Translations under genes and position numbers: made by a program
NCBI RefSeq assembly: GCF_049472655.1
Contig: NZ_JAQNCS010000003.1
Coordinates: forward strand, 1-64,000
Direction: 5' to 3'
Length of the DNA: 64,000 nt
Source of the DNA: Deferribacter abyssi
GTDB lineage: Bacteria; Chrysiogenota; Deferribacteres; Deferribacterales; Deferribacteraceae
Notes under the pieces: model-generated
The model's database searches: none
Told to the model about the DNA's origin: nothing
What the model saw: only the letters and a program-made list of their open reading frames with translations
Part shown: positions 26,419-35,527 of the stretch, one piece after another
Layout of the letters: every line of letters begins with the position of its first letter
How positions within the stretch are numbered: the first letter of the stretch is position 1

Positions 26419-26929
26419 CAATATTTCCTCCTTCTCTTTTTCCAATAACTCTAGCCATCATAAACAAGCAATCACTCAACCTATTTATAAACTTCAAGAT
26501 ATTTTTGTCAATCTCTATATCTTTCGACAATGCTACTACTCTCCTTTCAAATCTACGACAAACTGCCCTACATACATCACATTTTGCTGCTGTCAATGTT
26601 TCAGATGGTATTATAAAATTTTTTAATTTAACAAACTCTTTTTCAAAATTTTCCAACATTCTTTCTAGAAATTCCATATCATCTTCAGAAACAAAATAAT
26701 CACCTATAGGTTTTGTACTTGCTAGATATGCATTTATTTTAAAAATTATTTTTTGAATTCTCTCCAAAATATCTTTAAAATCTCTTGCATAAAACTTTAA
26801 TTCTGCAAGATGGCTAATGAGCTCATCACCTGTACCATATGCTTCCACTCTCAAATCATCCTTTTCTACTCTTTCACCTGTAAATAAACAAGTTTTACCT
26901 GAATCACCCTTTTTTGTAGCAATACTCAT
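26393..26929 (-). CDS. ATP:cob(I)alamin adenosyltransferase (PduO type)
   Basis: 178-residue PduO-type adenosyltransferase, making adenosylcobalamin from cob(I)alamin and ATP. The ATP-binding N-terminus TKKGDSGKTCLFTGERVEKD (residues 5-24), the DELISHL segment and the Arg-rich CRAVCRRFERR helix near 121 are family hallmarks. The usual motif is TKTGDxGxT; this copy has Lys for Thr at the third position, a small deviation. Cysteines in the CDVCRAVC helix are uncommon. It starts in the stop codon of the DUF6485 gene. It implies B12-dependent enzymes elsewhere in the genome. Confidence 0.9.
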   Translation of the reverse strand: MSIATKKGDSGKTCLFTGERVEKDDLRVEAYGTGDELISHLAELKFYARDFKDILERIQKIIFKINAYLASTKPIGDYFVSEDDMEFLERMLENFEKEFVKLKNFIIPSETLTAAKCDVCRAVCRRFERRVVALSKDIEIDKNILKFINRLSDCLFMMARVIGKREGGNIDEFKKSDS

Positions 26930-27126
26930 GATATTAGCCCTTTATCCTTTGCAAAATTAACAAAAGACCTATCATATGTCTTTTCAGCATCAGGTGAAAA
27001 GTAACAAGCAGGCAATTCATCCCTTTCTCTATGATATGCTATGCAATCACAGCAATGACCTCTTTTTGAACAACTTAACCAAGTACAAGGACATTTGTCA
27101 GTAATTTTATTAGCTTTACATTCCAT
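26926..27126 (-). CDS. Small cysteine-rich protein (DUF6485-like)
   Basis: 66 residues with eight cysteines (about positions 3, 12, 14, 19, 25, 26, 28 and 41), in the pattern C-x8-C-x-C-x4-C-x5-CC-x-C. The sequence CTWLSCSKRGHCCDCIAYHR resembles the DUF6485 family of small cytosolic proteins found in anaerobes. Such spacing suggests a zinc or iron-sulfur site. No function is known. It lies between pfkA and the cobalamin adenosyltransferase, with an ATGA overlap to the latter. Confidence 0.75.
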   Translation of the reverse strand: MECKANKITDKCPCTWLSCSKRGHCCDCIAYHRERDELPACYFSPDAEKTYDRSFVNFAKDKGLIS

Positions 27127-27137
27127 AAACCACCTCC

Positions 27138-28100
27138 TTAATTACTTAACATTTCAGCAATTTCTAAAAGAGTGGGATCAAGCTCTTTTCTCTTTAATAA
27201 CACCTCATCTAGCTTTACTAATTCCATTTTAGTCTTTTGTAATGCAACCATATCACCACAAGCACCATCAAAAAGCACTTCTACAGCAAAAGCACCCATT
27301 CTTGTAGCAAGTGTTCTATCAAAAACAGTAGGGCTTCCACCTCTTTGTAAATGTCCAAGAACAGTAATTCTAGTTTCAAATCCACCTATCATACCAAAAA
27401 CCTTCCCAAAATCGTAAGCAGAACCTACACCTTCAGCAACTATTATAATACTTCTTGTTTTACCTTCTTCATATCTTCTTTTGATTTTCTCAATTATTCT
27501 CTCTATATTATACGGAACTTCAGGGATCAATACTGCTTCAGCTCCACCGGCAATTGCAGACATTAGTGCAAGATATCCACAATTTCTGCCCATAACCTCT
27601 ATCAAAAAAGTTCTATCATGAGAACTGGCAGTATCATTTATAGAATCTATACATCTTATAATCGTGTTAAGTGCAGTATCCACACCGATAGACATATCTG
27701 TACCATAAATATCATTATCAATTGACCCTGGAATACCTACTACTTTTACTCCGTATTTTTTACAAAGCACATTGGCTCCTCGCAAAGAACCATCACCACC
27801 AATAACAATCAATGCATCAATATTAAACCTTTCAAGATTTTTTATAGCCTCTTTTTGTCCATCTTCAGTTTTAAATCTCTCACTTCTAGCACTTCTTAAA
27901 AAAGTCCCTCCGCGTTGTATAATATTCGCTACATCTTTACTTTCAAGTTTTTTAAACTTTCCTTCTATCATCCCCTTATAACCTTGCTCTATACCATAAA
28001 CTTCCAATCCTTTGGAAATAGCTGTTCTCACAACACTCCTTATTGCAGCATTCATCCCCGGGCAATCTCCACCACTTGTTATTACAGCAATTCTTTTCAT
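27138..28100 (-). CDS. pfkA: ATP-dependent 6-phosphofructokinase
   Basis: 320-residue bacterial phosphofructokinase, converting fructose 6-phosphate to fructose 1,6-bisphosphate. Motifs are intact: SGGDCPGMNAAIR (residues 9-21), GGDGSLRGA near 102, PGSIDNDIYGTD near 123 with the catalytic Asp, EVMGRNCGYLA near 167, and HLQRGGSP near 248. Gly at the position after the catalytic GGD motif (GGDGS) marks the ATP-dependent type rather than the pyrophosphate-dependent type. It is the first gene of the pfkA-DUF6485-pduO-yqeY-cvpA-mutS2 cluster and has a strong ribosome site (GGGGGAG). Confidence 0.96.
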   Translation of the reverse strand: MKRIAVITSGGDCPGMNAAIRSVVRTAISKGLEVYGIEQGYKGMIEGKFKKLESKDVANIIQRGGTFLRSARSERFKTEDGQKEAIKNLERFNIDALIVIGGDGSLRGANVLCKKYGVKVVGIPGSIDNDIYGTDMSIGVDTALNTIIRCIDSINDTASSHDRTFLIEVMGRNCGYLALMSAIAGGAEAVLIPEVPYNIERIIEKIKRRYEEGKTRSIIIVAEGVGSAYDFGKVFGMIGGFETRITVLGHLQRGGSPTVFDRTLATRMGAFAVEVLFDGACGDMVALQKTKMELVKLDEVLLKRKELDPTLLEIAEMLSN

Positions 28101-28237
28101 TTACTCCCCCTTTTATTTAATCTATTTAAAATTGTTAGCTACTTTATAATAACTGATTTTTTATAATATTCTATAAAACCTTCATTATTTGCAGTTTCTG
28201 AACAAACTATAACAAAACTCTTTTGATTATTTTATAT

Positions 28238-28945
28238 TCATTGAGAACTTTTTAAAAAATCATTATAAAAATCAGGATATTTTTGATAAGGTATAGGATC
28301 AATCTCACCTGCATCCATAAAACCTTTCAGTCTCAAAAAACAACTATCACATTCACCACAAGCAACATCTTCACGTTTATAACAAGACCAGCTCAAATGT
28401 AAAGGAGCTTTTAGCTCTATACCTTTTTTCACTATCTCCCCTTTTTTTAAATTAATTAATGGTGTCACAATTTCAACACTAAAGTCAGCAGCAAGCGCTA
28501 CAGTTAAAAGCTCGTTAAACTTTTTATAAAATATTTCCCTGCAATCTGGATACCCCGAACTATCCTCTTCCACAGCTCCTATAAATATTTTCTCAGCCCC
28601 TATAACCTCAGCCCAACTTGTAGCAATTGATAATATATTAGCATTTCTAAAAGGTACATAAGTGCTAGGTATCCCCTTTCTATTTAATTCACCTTTTTCA
28701 ACTTCCAACCTTTCATCGGTCAGAGATGACCCACCGATTTTCTTCAAATAACTAATATCTACTACCATGGTGTCCTTTGCATTGTAAAAAGAAGATATAT
28801 CATAAAATGCCTGTAATTCTCTCTTTTCGGTTCTTTGTCCATAATTAACATGAAGAAAATATAGATCATATCCCAAACTTTTGGCAATTGCTGCTGTTAT
28901 ACAGCTATCCATACCACCACTTACTAAAACAATTCCTTTAGACAT
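28238..28945 (-). CDS. queC: 7-cyano-7-deazaguanine synthase
   Basis: 235-residue QueC, making preQ0 from 7-carboxy-7-deazaguanine, ammonia and ATP on the route to queuosine. The PP-loop SGGMDS is at residues 8-13. The zinc-binding cysteines are present as CYKREDVACGECDSC near residue 195. Length is standard. It stands alone here, with 137 and 263 bases of AT-rich gap on either side; the other queuosine genes are not in the window. I see no preQ1 riboswitch in the 263-base upstream gap. The start at 28945 has a good site (GGAGG). Confidence 0.95.
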   Translation of the reverse strand: MSKGIVLVSGGMDSCITAAIAKSLGYDLYFLHVNYGQRTEKRELQAFYDISSFYNAKDTMVVDISYLKKIGGSSLTDERLEVEKGELNRKGIPSTYVPFRNANILSIATSWAEVIGAEKIFIGAVEEDSSGYPDCREIFYKKFNELLTVALAADFSVEIVTPLINLKKGEIVKKGIELKAPLHLSWSCYKREDVACGECDSCFLRLKGFMDAGEIDPIPYQKYPDFYNDFLKSSQ

Positions 28946-29208
28946 TCTACCTCCAGCTTTTCTAATTACAAAAATTACCTTCTTTTCATTACTTGTTACT
29001 CAAAAATTTTAAAAAATTAAATTATATATATCAATTTTACTACAAAAATTCTACATATTTTTATACATGAGAAAATTACACAATAAAAAATAAAATTTTA
29101 GAAGAAAAAATCTTTGTGAATATAAAAATTATGTCTCAAAATTTCCTATAATGCTATCAAAATGCAAAAAATTCTGCTTATTTTGTTGTCCAATTTGATT
29201 ATTTTAAT

Positions 29209-29889
29209 CTAAAAATACCTCACTATTTGAGAAATGATACTTACCGCACCATCTATCGAAACTTTTGACATATTGATTAGTAAGTGATATAAACTCCCGT
29301 CTTCAATATTTCTTTTATAATAATGCTCCACAAAATTTCTTTTTCTTTTGTCTATTTCAATAATCTTTTTTTTTGCATCTTCCTTTGAAATACTTTCATT
29401 TTCCGACACCCACCTTATTCTGTCTTCAAAATCAGCATATAACCTAAAATGAAATGCTCTACCAAAATGTTGCAAAACACATTGTGCTCCCCTCCCAAGA
29501 ATTATAACATTATCTTCTTCTGCAAGTTTTGTAATTAGCCTTTCTACCATAGAATGAAAAATTTCACTATCTATAACACGAGTAACAGATGACCTGTTAC
29601 CAAATAAATCCTCATCATCCAATACCTTGACTTCTTTCTCAGCCTCCTCAACTTTTTCAAAAATATCCTTAAACATACTTATGTCAAAATATTTTGACAT
29701 AAAAGCTTTAAAACTAGAATGCATATCTTCATCATATTTTTCAACCATCTCTTTAGGAACTCCTATTAAAATGGCAATATACTCAATCAACTCTTTATTA
29801 ACATATTTATAATTTAGTTGCTTACTCAATTTTGCTGCAACAAGTTCACCAGCACAACCATATTCTCTAGAAATAGTAATTACGGCCAT
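29209..29889 (-). CDS. Cytidylate kinase-like family protein
   Basis: 226-residue P-loop protein of the cytidylate_kin2 family: ITISREYGCAGELVAAKLSK at residues 4-23, GRGAQCVLQ near 136, and the Arg-containing lid RDSxxR-like region DKRKRNFVEHYYKR near 184. The nucleotide loop reads GCAGE where relatives usually have GSGGR, so the phosphate-binding loop is atypical. Family members are annotated as kinases, but few have been tested. It is the last gene of the long dut-metK-ahcY run and overlaps folK by ten bases. Confidence 0.75.
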   Translation of the reverse strand: MAVITISREYGCAGELVAAKLSKQLNYKYVNKELIEYIAILIGVPKEMVEKYDEDMHSSFKAFMSKYFDISMFKDIFEKVEEAEKEVKVLDDEDLFGNRSSVTRVIDSEIFHSMVERLITKLAEEDNVIILGRGAQCVLQHFGRAFHFRLYADFEDRIRWVSENESISKEDAKKKIIEIDKRKRNFVEHYYKRNIEDGSLYHLLINMSKVSIDGAVSIISQIVRYF

Positions 29890-30377
29890 TTAAGTTCTCC
29901 TACTCTTTTTATTGCAAGATCATTTTCTATTCTTTTAATAAAATATTCCAGCTTTTCCTTATTAATAGGATGAATATAATCTGGACAAATATCCCTCATA
30001 GGATAAATAACAAAGCTTCGCTTATGAAATTGCAAATGTGGTATGATTAAGTTATCTGCAATAAAAACTTTTCTGTCGTAATCAATTATATCAATATCGA
30101 TAACTCTTGACATCCACTTTTTAGTATTAATTCTACCCATTTTTTTTTCAATTTCTTTACACACATTCAATAGCCTCATTTGGCACAACCTTGTTTCTGC
30201 ATTCACCACAATATTAAAATAATCAGGTTGATCATCTAGTAAAAGTGATTTGGTTCGATAAACTGAAGATACTTTTTTTATATATACAAGTTTTTTTTCA
30301 AGAAACAACAACGAGGTGTATATATTTTTTAGTTTGTCTCCAAGATTAGAGCCTATAGAAAAAATAACTCTATGCAT
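29880..30377 (-). CDS. folK: 2-amino-4-hydroxy-6-hydroxymethyldihydropteridine pyrophosphokinase
   Basis: 165-residue HPPK, transferring pyrophosphate from ATP to hydroxymethyl-dihydropterin in folate synthesis. Family motifs are present: SIGSNLGDKLKN near residue 7, SSVYRTKSL near 37, YFNIVVNAETRL near 53, and MSRVIDIDIIDYD near 89, which carries the metal-binding aspartates. A normal length and a tight overlap with plsC place it in the same transcript. The other folate gene in the window is folC, far away. Confidence 0.93.
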   Translation of the reverse strand: MHRVIFSIGSNLGDKLKNIYTSLLFLEKKLVYIKKVSSVYRTKSLLLDDQPDYFNIVVNAETRLCQMRLLNVCKEIEKKMGRINTKKWMSRVIDIDIIDYDRKVFIADNLIIPHLQFHKRSFVIYPMRDICPDYIHPINKEKLEYFIKRIENDLAIKRVGELKWP

Positions 30378-31074
30378 TTAACTCTTTAAAAATGGAGTCG
30401 CGCACTTCTTTAACAAGATCATTTACCTTTTTCCCTTCAGAAGAGATTGGCGGTAAAAATGTAATAGAAGTTTTTTGAAAAGGATGAATTTTCAAACTGT
30501 TTTTCTCTAGCACTTTATTAGTTCCCCTGATTACAAAAGGTAAAATATCAAGCCCCGCTCTTTTTGCAAGGATAAATCCACCTTGCTTAAACTCAAGTAA
30601 CTTACCATCTTCGGACCTGGTACCTTCTGGAAACATTAAAATAGAATCACCTTCTTTTAGCATTTTTGACGCTTTTATTAAACTTTTCATAGCTTCTCTT
30701 GGGTTATCCCTATCGACCGGAATAAAATTCATTCTCTTTAGTACTGTACCAAAAAAAGGTATAGCAAAAAGCTCTTTTTTTGCCATAAAAACAACTTTGT
30801 CTTTTAAGGCAACAAATACAAGAAAAATGTCAAAATAGCTTAAGTGATTTCCCATTACAATGTAGTTTTTAGTAAAATCAATATTTTCTATTCCTTTAAC
30901 TTCAAATTTTGTGAATGTAGCCTTTAATGAGTATTTTCCCCAATAGTATCCAATATATCTATAAAAACTTTTTTTGTTAAATTTTAAACCAATAATTTCA
31001 AAAGGTGCACCAACAATAATAGTAATTACCGTTATCAAAATCAAAACAATCCAAAAAAAGTAACTAAGAATCAC
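30370..31074 (-). CDS. plsC: 1-acyl-sn-glycerol-3-phosphate acyltransferase
   Basis: About 234 residues, a lysophosphatidate acyltransferase. Motif I is NHLSYFD, motif II is in GTVLKRMNFIPVDRDN, and motif III is FPEGTRSEDG; the catalytic His-Asp pair is intact. One or two N-terminal helices anchor it in the inner membrane. I place the start at GTG 31074, seven bases after AAGGGG. The open frame extends to another GTG at 31098 that overlaps the preceding gene more deeply and has no site. Confidence 0.9.
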   Translation of the reverse strand: MILSYFFWIVLILITVITIIVGAPFEIIGLKFNKKSFYRYIGYYWGKYSLKATFTKFEVKGIENIDFTKNYIVMGNHLSYFDIFLVFVALKDKVVFMAKKELFAIPFFGTVLKRMNFIPVDRDNPREAMKSLIKASKMLKEGDSILMFPEGTRSEDGKLLEFKQGGFILAKRAGLDILPFVIRGTNKVLEKNSLKIHPFQKTSITFLPPISSEGKKVNDLVKEVRDSIFKELNA

Positions 31075-32428
31075 AACACTTCCCCTTAATTGCTTCACTA
31101 AGATCTGTCAAAATTGAAGCGAATAAGGGATTATTAAAAATACAGGTTTTTATCTTTTCTACCCCCACTTTCAACTGTATCATTAAACCAAAAATATTTA
31201 TAAGCTCAGAAGCACCTTTACCAAGCACGTGTGCTCCAACTATTTTATTGTTATCTTTATTATAAATTATTTTTATTATTCCTTTCGAAAAGCCTAAAAT
31301 AGCTGATTTCTCTATATCCGCAAAACTATACTTAATTACTTCATAGTTCATCTTTTGCTCTTTTGCTTTTTGTTCAGTGATTCCAATTGAAGCAATCTCT
31401 GGGTCAGCATAAATAATTTTTGGAATTGTTACATTTTTATAATTTCTCTTTGCACCTAAGATATTATCGACAACAATTTCAGAAGATTTATAAGACCAAT
31501 TAACAAACATATTAAAACCAGTGGCATCACCAACCACATAAACCTTTTTATTGCTGGTTTGCAAATAGTTGTTAAGTTTTATTCTACCATCTTTAACAAA
31601 TATACCAGCTTTTTCCAAATCCAAACCTGATATGTTAGGTTCTCGTCCTATCGATACAAAAGCTTCATTAGTTTCTATTTTTTCACCATTATTTAGAAAG
31701 ATTATTATCTTACTACCTACTCTTTCAATTTTCTCAGGTACAACATTTTTAAATATAGTTACACCACTTTTTCTAAGAGCATCCTCAAATTTTTTAACAA
31801 TAAAGTCATCAAAATCTTTCAGAAGCTTATCTTCTTTCTCAACAATTACAACTTTGGCACCAAATCGCTTAAAAATAACAGCAATCTCTACTCCCAAATA
31901 TCCTCCACCAATAATTGTTATATTTTCAGGAATCGATTCTAAATTTAAGAAATTATCAAGTGTTAAATAATTAATTTTTGTTCCAAGTTTCAAGCTTTTA
32001 GGAGTAGAACCTGTTGCTATAACAACATAATCAAACTTATATAATTCATCATCAATTAGTAAAGAATCCTCATTTAAAAATTTTGCCAAACCAGATTTCA
32101 AAGAAATATCATTTTCCACAAGCTCATTAATAAAAATTCTACTCAACTTATTTTTTATCGTATCAATACTTTTTTTAAGTTTTTTCACATGTATTTTCAC
32201 ATCTTTTTCTTTTGTATCTATGATATTTATTATTTTATTCATAAACATATCATACAGATAACTATAATATAAAACAGAGTTTGATAAAACACTCCCCTTG
32301 TGAACATAATTATTAGCTACATTATTATCTACAACAAGAACAGATTTACCTCTTTGATTTAGCTGCTTTGCAGTACTGATCCCGGCTGGACCTGCACCTA
32401 TAACAATTACATCAAAAAAATTATCCAT
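31064..32428 (-). CDS. FAD/NAD pyridine nucleotide-disulfide oxidoreductase family, SthA-like, redox cysteines missing
   Basis: 454-residue flavoprotein with the two-dinucleotide fold: FAD motif GAGPAGISTAKQL near residue 11, NAD motif GGGYLGVEIAVIFKRFG near 175, the second FAD motif VYVVGDATG near 297 and a C-terminal dimerisation domain. The usual redox motif (CxxxxC in lipoamide dehydrogenase, one Cys in soluble transhydrogenase) is replaced by YVHKGSVLSNS, with no cysteine. The HKG-x3-S pattern most resembles SthA. In the dimer domain the catalytic His region reads FNNPLF. NAD(P)H:NAD(P) transhydrogenation or quinone reduction is possible, but a dithiol mechanism is not. Confidence 0.8.
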   Translation of the reverse strand: MDNFFDVIVIGAGPAGISTAKQLNQRGKSVLVVDNNVANNYVHKGSVLSNSVLYYSYLYDMFMNKIINIIDTKEKDVKIHVKKLKKSIDTIKNKLSRIFINELVENDISLKSGLAKFLNEDSLLIDDELYKFDYVVIATGSTPKSLKLGTKINYLTLDNFLNLESIPENITIIGGGYLGVEIAVIFKRFGAKVVIVEKEDKLLKDFDDFIVKKFEDALRKSGVTIFKNVVPEKIERVGSKIIIFLNNGEKIETNEAFVSIGREPNISGLDLEKAGIFVKDGRIKLNNYLQTSNKKVYVVGDATGFNMFVNWSYKSSEIVVDNILGAKRNYKNVTIPKIIYADPEIASIGITEQKAKEQKMNYEVIKYSFADIEKSAILGFSKGIIKIIYNKDNNKIVGAHVLGKGASELINIFGLMIQLKVGVEKIKTCIFNNPLFASILTDLSEAIKGKCCDS

Positions 32429-32432
32429 GATA

Positions 32433-33692
32433 TTATGTACCTATTTCCCAAGCTGACAAATACTCTTTCTGTTCTTCAGTTAACTGATCTATTCTAATCC
32501 CCATAGTGGCAAGTTTAGTTGATGCTATATCTTGTTCGATTTCCTCAGGTAATATGTAGACTTTATTTTTTAACTTCCCTTTATTCTTTACAACATACTC
32601 TGATGCAAGAGCTTGTGTTGCAAAACTCATATCCATAACACTAGCAGGATGCCCTTCAGCAGCACTAAGATTCACTAATCTACCCTCAGCAAGTAAATAT
32701 ATCTTTCTTCCATCAGTTAAAATATATTCATCAACAAAGTTTCTTACATTTTTGTTAATATTTTTAGCAAGTCCTTTCAAAGCTGGAATATCAATTTCTA
32801 CATCAAAATGACCAGAGTTACATACATAACATCCATCCTTCATTACTTCAAAATGCTCTTTTCTCAACACATGGATATTTCCTGTCACAGTACATATTAT
32901 ATCTGCTTCTTTTACTGCATCGATCATTTCCATAACTCTAAAACCATCCATTGCCGCTTCAAGGGCTTTAATAGGATTAACTTCTGTTACTATAACATTG
33001 GCTCCCATTCCTCTTGCTCTTTCAGCAAGACCTCTACCACACCAGCCATAACCTGCAACCACAAAAGTTTTTCCAGCTAACAAAACATCTGTAGCCCTAA
33101 TAATCCCATCTAAAGTAGATTGACCCGTACCATATCTGTTATCAAACATAAATTTTGTCTGCACATCATTTACTGCTATTACAGGAAATCTTAAAATACC
33201 ATTCCTTTCCATAGACTTAAGTCTAATTACACCAGTTGTAGTTTCCTCCATACTACCCAAAATTTGATCATAAATTTCAGAATGATTTTTCAAAATCTCA
33301 CTTACTAAATCAGCACCATCATCCATTGTAATATTAGGAGAATGAGCAATAGCACTTTCTAAATGTTTATAATACGTTTCGTTATCTTCCCCTTTTATAG
33401 CAAATACAGGTATTTCGAAATCTCTAACAAGGGAAGCAGCTACGTCATCTTGTGTAGAGAGTGGGTTTGATGCACAAAGCACCACATCTGCACCACCGGC
33501 TTTTAAAGTTCTCATGAGATTTGCGGTCTCAGCAGTAACATGAAGGCAACAAGACATTCTCAACCCTGCAAAAGGCTTTTCTTTTCTAAACCTTTCTCTT
33601 ATTTTTGCCAAAACTGGCATATCTTTATCTGCCCAAAGAATACGTTTTTTACCCAACTCTGCTAAATTTATATCTTTTATATCATAATTCAT
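32433..33692 (-). CDS. ahcY: Adenosylhomocysteinase
   Basis: 419-residue S-adenosylhomocysteine hydrolase, splitting SAH to adenosine and homocysteine. The NAD-binding motif GYGWCGRG is near residue 214, and the family signatures CCLHVTAETANL near 48, NDVQTKFMFDNRYGTGQS near 174 and NSGHFDVEID near 292 are intact. It is shorter than eukaryotic forms, as usual for this bacterial type. It directly follows metK, so synthesis and recycling of the SAM methyl cycle are coupled in one transcript. Confidence 0.97.
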   Translation of the reverse strand: MNYDIKDINLAELGKKRILWADKDMPVLAKIRERFRKEKPFAGLRMSCCLHVTAETANLMRTLKAGGADVVLCASNPLSTQDDVAASLVRDFEIPVFAIKGEDNETYYKHLESAIAHSPNITMDDGADLVSEILKNHSEIYDQILGSMEETTTGVIRLKSMERNGILRFPVIAVNDVQTKFMFDNRYGTGQSTLDGIIRATDVLLAGKTFVVAGYGWCGRGLAERARGMGANVIVTEVNPIKALEAAMDGFRVMEMIDAVKEADIICTVTGNIHVLRKEHFEVMKDGCYVCNSGHFDVEIDIPALKGLAKNINKNVRNFVDEYILTDGRKIYLLAEGRLVNLSAAEGHPASVMDMSFATQALASEYVVKNKGKLKNKVYILPEEIEQDIASTKLATMGIRIDQLTEEQKEYLSAWEIGT

Positions 33693-33707
33693 TTAATAAA
33701 CCTCCCC

Positions 33708-34862
33708 TTATGCACCTAATTTCCCAGCTAACTCTTTTATATCATCAACTCTATCTATTTGCTCCCAACTAAACCCTTTTCTACCAAAATGTCCATAAGC
33801 TGCAGTTTTCTTATAAATAGGTTTTCTTAAATCAAGAGCCTCTATTATTCCTTTAGGAGTCAAATCAAAAATCTTTTCTACTATTCTCTCAATCTCTTCA
33901 TCAGGTATAACACCTGTTCCAAATGTATTCACCATAATAGATACTGGATATGCCACTCCAATTGCATATGCAAGCTGTATTTCACACCTTTTTGCAAGAC
34001 CAGCAGCTACAATATTTTTAGCTACCCATCTTGCAGCATATGCTGCACTCCTATCAACCTTTGATGGATCTTTACCACTAAAACAACCACCGCCATGTCT
34101 ACCTACACCGCCATATGTATCCACAATGATTTTCCTTCCTGTCAAACCACAATCACCCATAGGACCGCCAACAACAAACCTTCCTGTGGGATTTATATGA
34201 TAAGTTATACTTTCCTCATCCAAAAGTTCTTTAGGAACTACCGGCTTTATAACCTTCTCTATTATATCCTCTTTTAAATCCTGTAACTTCACTTCAGGTG
34301 AATGCTGTGTCGAAACTACTATTGTATCTATCTTAACTGGTTTAAAACCTTCATATTGTATAGTCACCTGAGATTTACCATCAGGCCTTAAATAGTGTAA
34401 TATCCCTTGTTTCCTAACATCGCTCAATTGCTTGCATATCTTATGAGCTAAAATTATAGGTAAAGGCATTAACTCCTCTGTCTCATCACAGGCAAAACCA
34501 AACATTAACCCCTGATCACCTGCACCACCAGTATCAACACCCATTGCTATATCGGGTGACTGCTTATCAATTGTAGTAATTACAGCACAAGTCTCATAAT
34601 CAAAACCGTATTTTGCTCTCGTATAACCTATCTCTTTTATTGTTTCCCTAACTATACCTGGTATATCAACATAAGTCCTTGTAGTTATCTCCCCAGCTAC
34701 CACTGCCAAACCTGTTGTCACCATAGTTTCACAAGCTACTCGGCTATATGGATCATCTTTTAACATTGCATCTAATATCGCATCAGATATCTGATCTGCT
34801 ACTTTATCAGGATGACCTTCTGTTACTGACTCTGATGTAAAAACGTACTTCTTTCTTTCCAT
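33708..34862 (-). CDS. metK: S-adenosylmethionine synthetase
   Basis: 384-residue methionine adenosyltransferase. Motifs: SVTEGHPDKVADQISDAILD near residue 11, GAGDQGLMFG near 115 (substrate-binding loop region) and GGGCFSGKDPSKVDRSAAY near 258. All are complete. The start is ATG 34862, with GGGAG seven bases upstream; a GTG at 34868 is the other option. It follows a small DUF465 gene and precedes ahcY. No SAM riboswitch is visible, because the gene sits inside an operon. Confidence 0.97.
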   Translation of the reverse strand: MERKKYVFTSESVTEGHPDKVADQISDAILDAMLKDDPYSRVACETMVTTGLAVVAGEITTRTYVDIPGIVRETIKEIGYTRAKYGFDYETCAVITTIDKQSPDIAMGVDTGGAGDQGLMFGFACDETEELMPLPIILAHKICKQLSDVRKQGILHYLRPDGKSQVTIQYEGFKPVKIDTIVVSTQHSPEVKLQDLKEDIIEKVIKPVVPKELLDEESITYHINPTGRFVVGGPMGDCGLTGRKIIVDTYGGVGRHGGGCFSGKDPSKVDRSAAYAARWVAKNIVAAGLAKRCEIQLAYAIGVAYPVSIMVNTFGTGVIPDEEIERIVEKIFDLTPKGIIEALDLRKPIYKKTAAYGHFGRKGFSWEQIDRVDDIKELAGKLGA

Positions 34863-34864
34863 TA

Positions 34865-35101
34865 TCACTCTCCCTGAATTTTATCCTTGTACTCTTTTAT
34901 TATTTGATTCATTCTATCTTTCCCTTTTAATTTTGTAAATTTAATCTCTTTAATTTTTAGTTCAACCTCAGGTGGAAAATATTTTAAACTATAAAGAGCT
35001 TCTAAATCCTGTTCTAATCTTATATGTTCTTCAAAAAGCTTTCTGAATTCATCATTTTTTTCAAGCAATTCTTTAACAATAGCATCATTCTTATCTAACA
35101 T
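34865..35101 (-). CDS. Small YdcH/DUF465 family protein
   Basis: 78-residue, highly charged helical hairpin protein with the DUF465 pattern FRKLFEEHIRLEQDLEAL near residue 18, then a KYFPPEVELKIKEIKFTKLK segment. Members are small cytosolic proteins of unknown function found widely in Proteobacteria and relatives. It sits between rimI and metK with two- to three-base gaps, so it is co-transcribed. Confidence 0.8.
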   Translation of the reverse strand: MLDKNDAIVKELLEKNDEFRKLFEEHIRLEQDLEALYSLKYFPPEVELKIKEIKFTKLKGKDRMNQIIKEYKDKIQGE

Positions 35102-35104
35102 ATT

Positions 35105-35527
35105 TCACCCCTTCTTTAATTTCATTAAAATTGCATGCTTACCAAAACCATAATAATTAAACCTCTTGCTATATTCTATAAAACCAAACTTTGTATATAA
35201 TTTCCTTGCTGCTATATTATTTTCTTCAACTTCAAGGTAAAAGACAGCATTTCTTTTAGAATTCAAAATAAATTTCAGCAACTTACCTCCAATACCTTGA
35301 CCCTGGTATGATTTTGAAACAGCTATATTTGCAATATCAACTTCACTTCCAAAATCCCATATTACAATAAAACCTACTAATAACTTATTATACTCATAAA
35401 CATATATTTGTGAACTAGGATTATAAAATTCTTTAACAAAACTATCAAAACACCATGGAGATTCATAAACATCCTTCTCTATTATATAAATCTTGTTTAA
35501 GTCATCATAGACTGTAGGCCTTATCAA
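35105..35527 (-). CDS. rimI: Ribosomal protein S18-alanine N-acetyltransferase (RimI)
   Basis: 140-residue GNAT acetyltransferase. The acetyl-CoA loop is seen as YQGQGIGGKLLKF near residue 81 and the C-terminal NNIAARKLYTKFGF near 110 matches RimI. The start appears to be TTG 35527 (second residue Ile), overlapping tsaB by 23 bases; no ATG precedes the conserved N-terminal strand. RimI next to tsaB is a very common pairing. S18 is assigned as substrate from family and neighbourhood. Confidence 0.88.
   Translation of the reverse strand: MIRPTVYDDLNKIYIIEKDVYESPWCFDSFVKEFYNPSSQIYVYEYNKLLVGFIVIWDFGSEVDIANIAVSKSYQGQGIGGKLLKFILNSKRNAVFYLEVEENNIAARKLYTKFGFIEYSKRFNYYGFGKHAILMKLKKG

Noticed and set aside
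28946..29208. preQ1 riboswitch or small RNA before queC
   Set aside because: The 263-base gap is almost entirely A/T with no conserved aptamer motif or stable stem that I can see.
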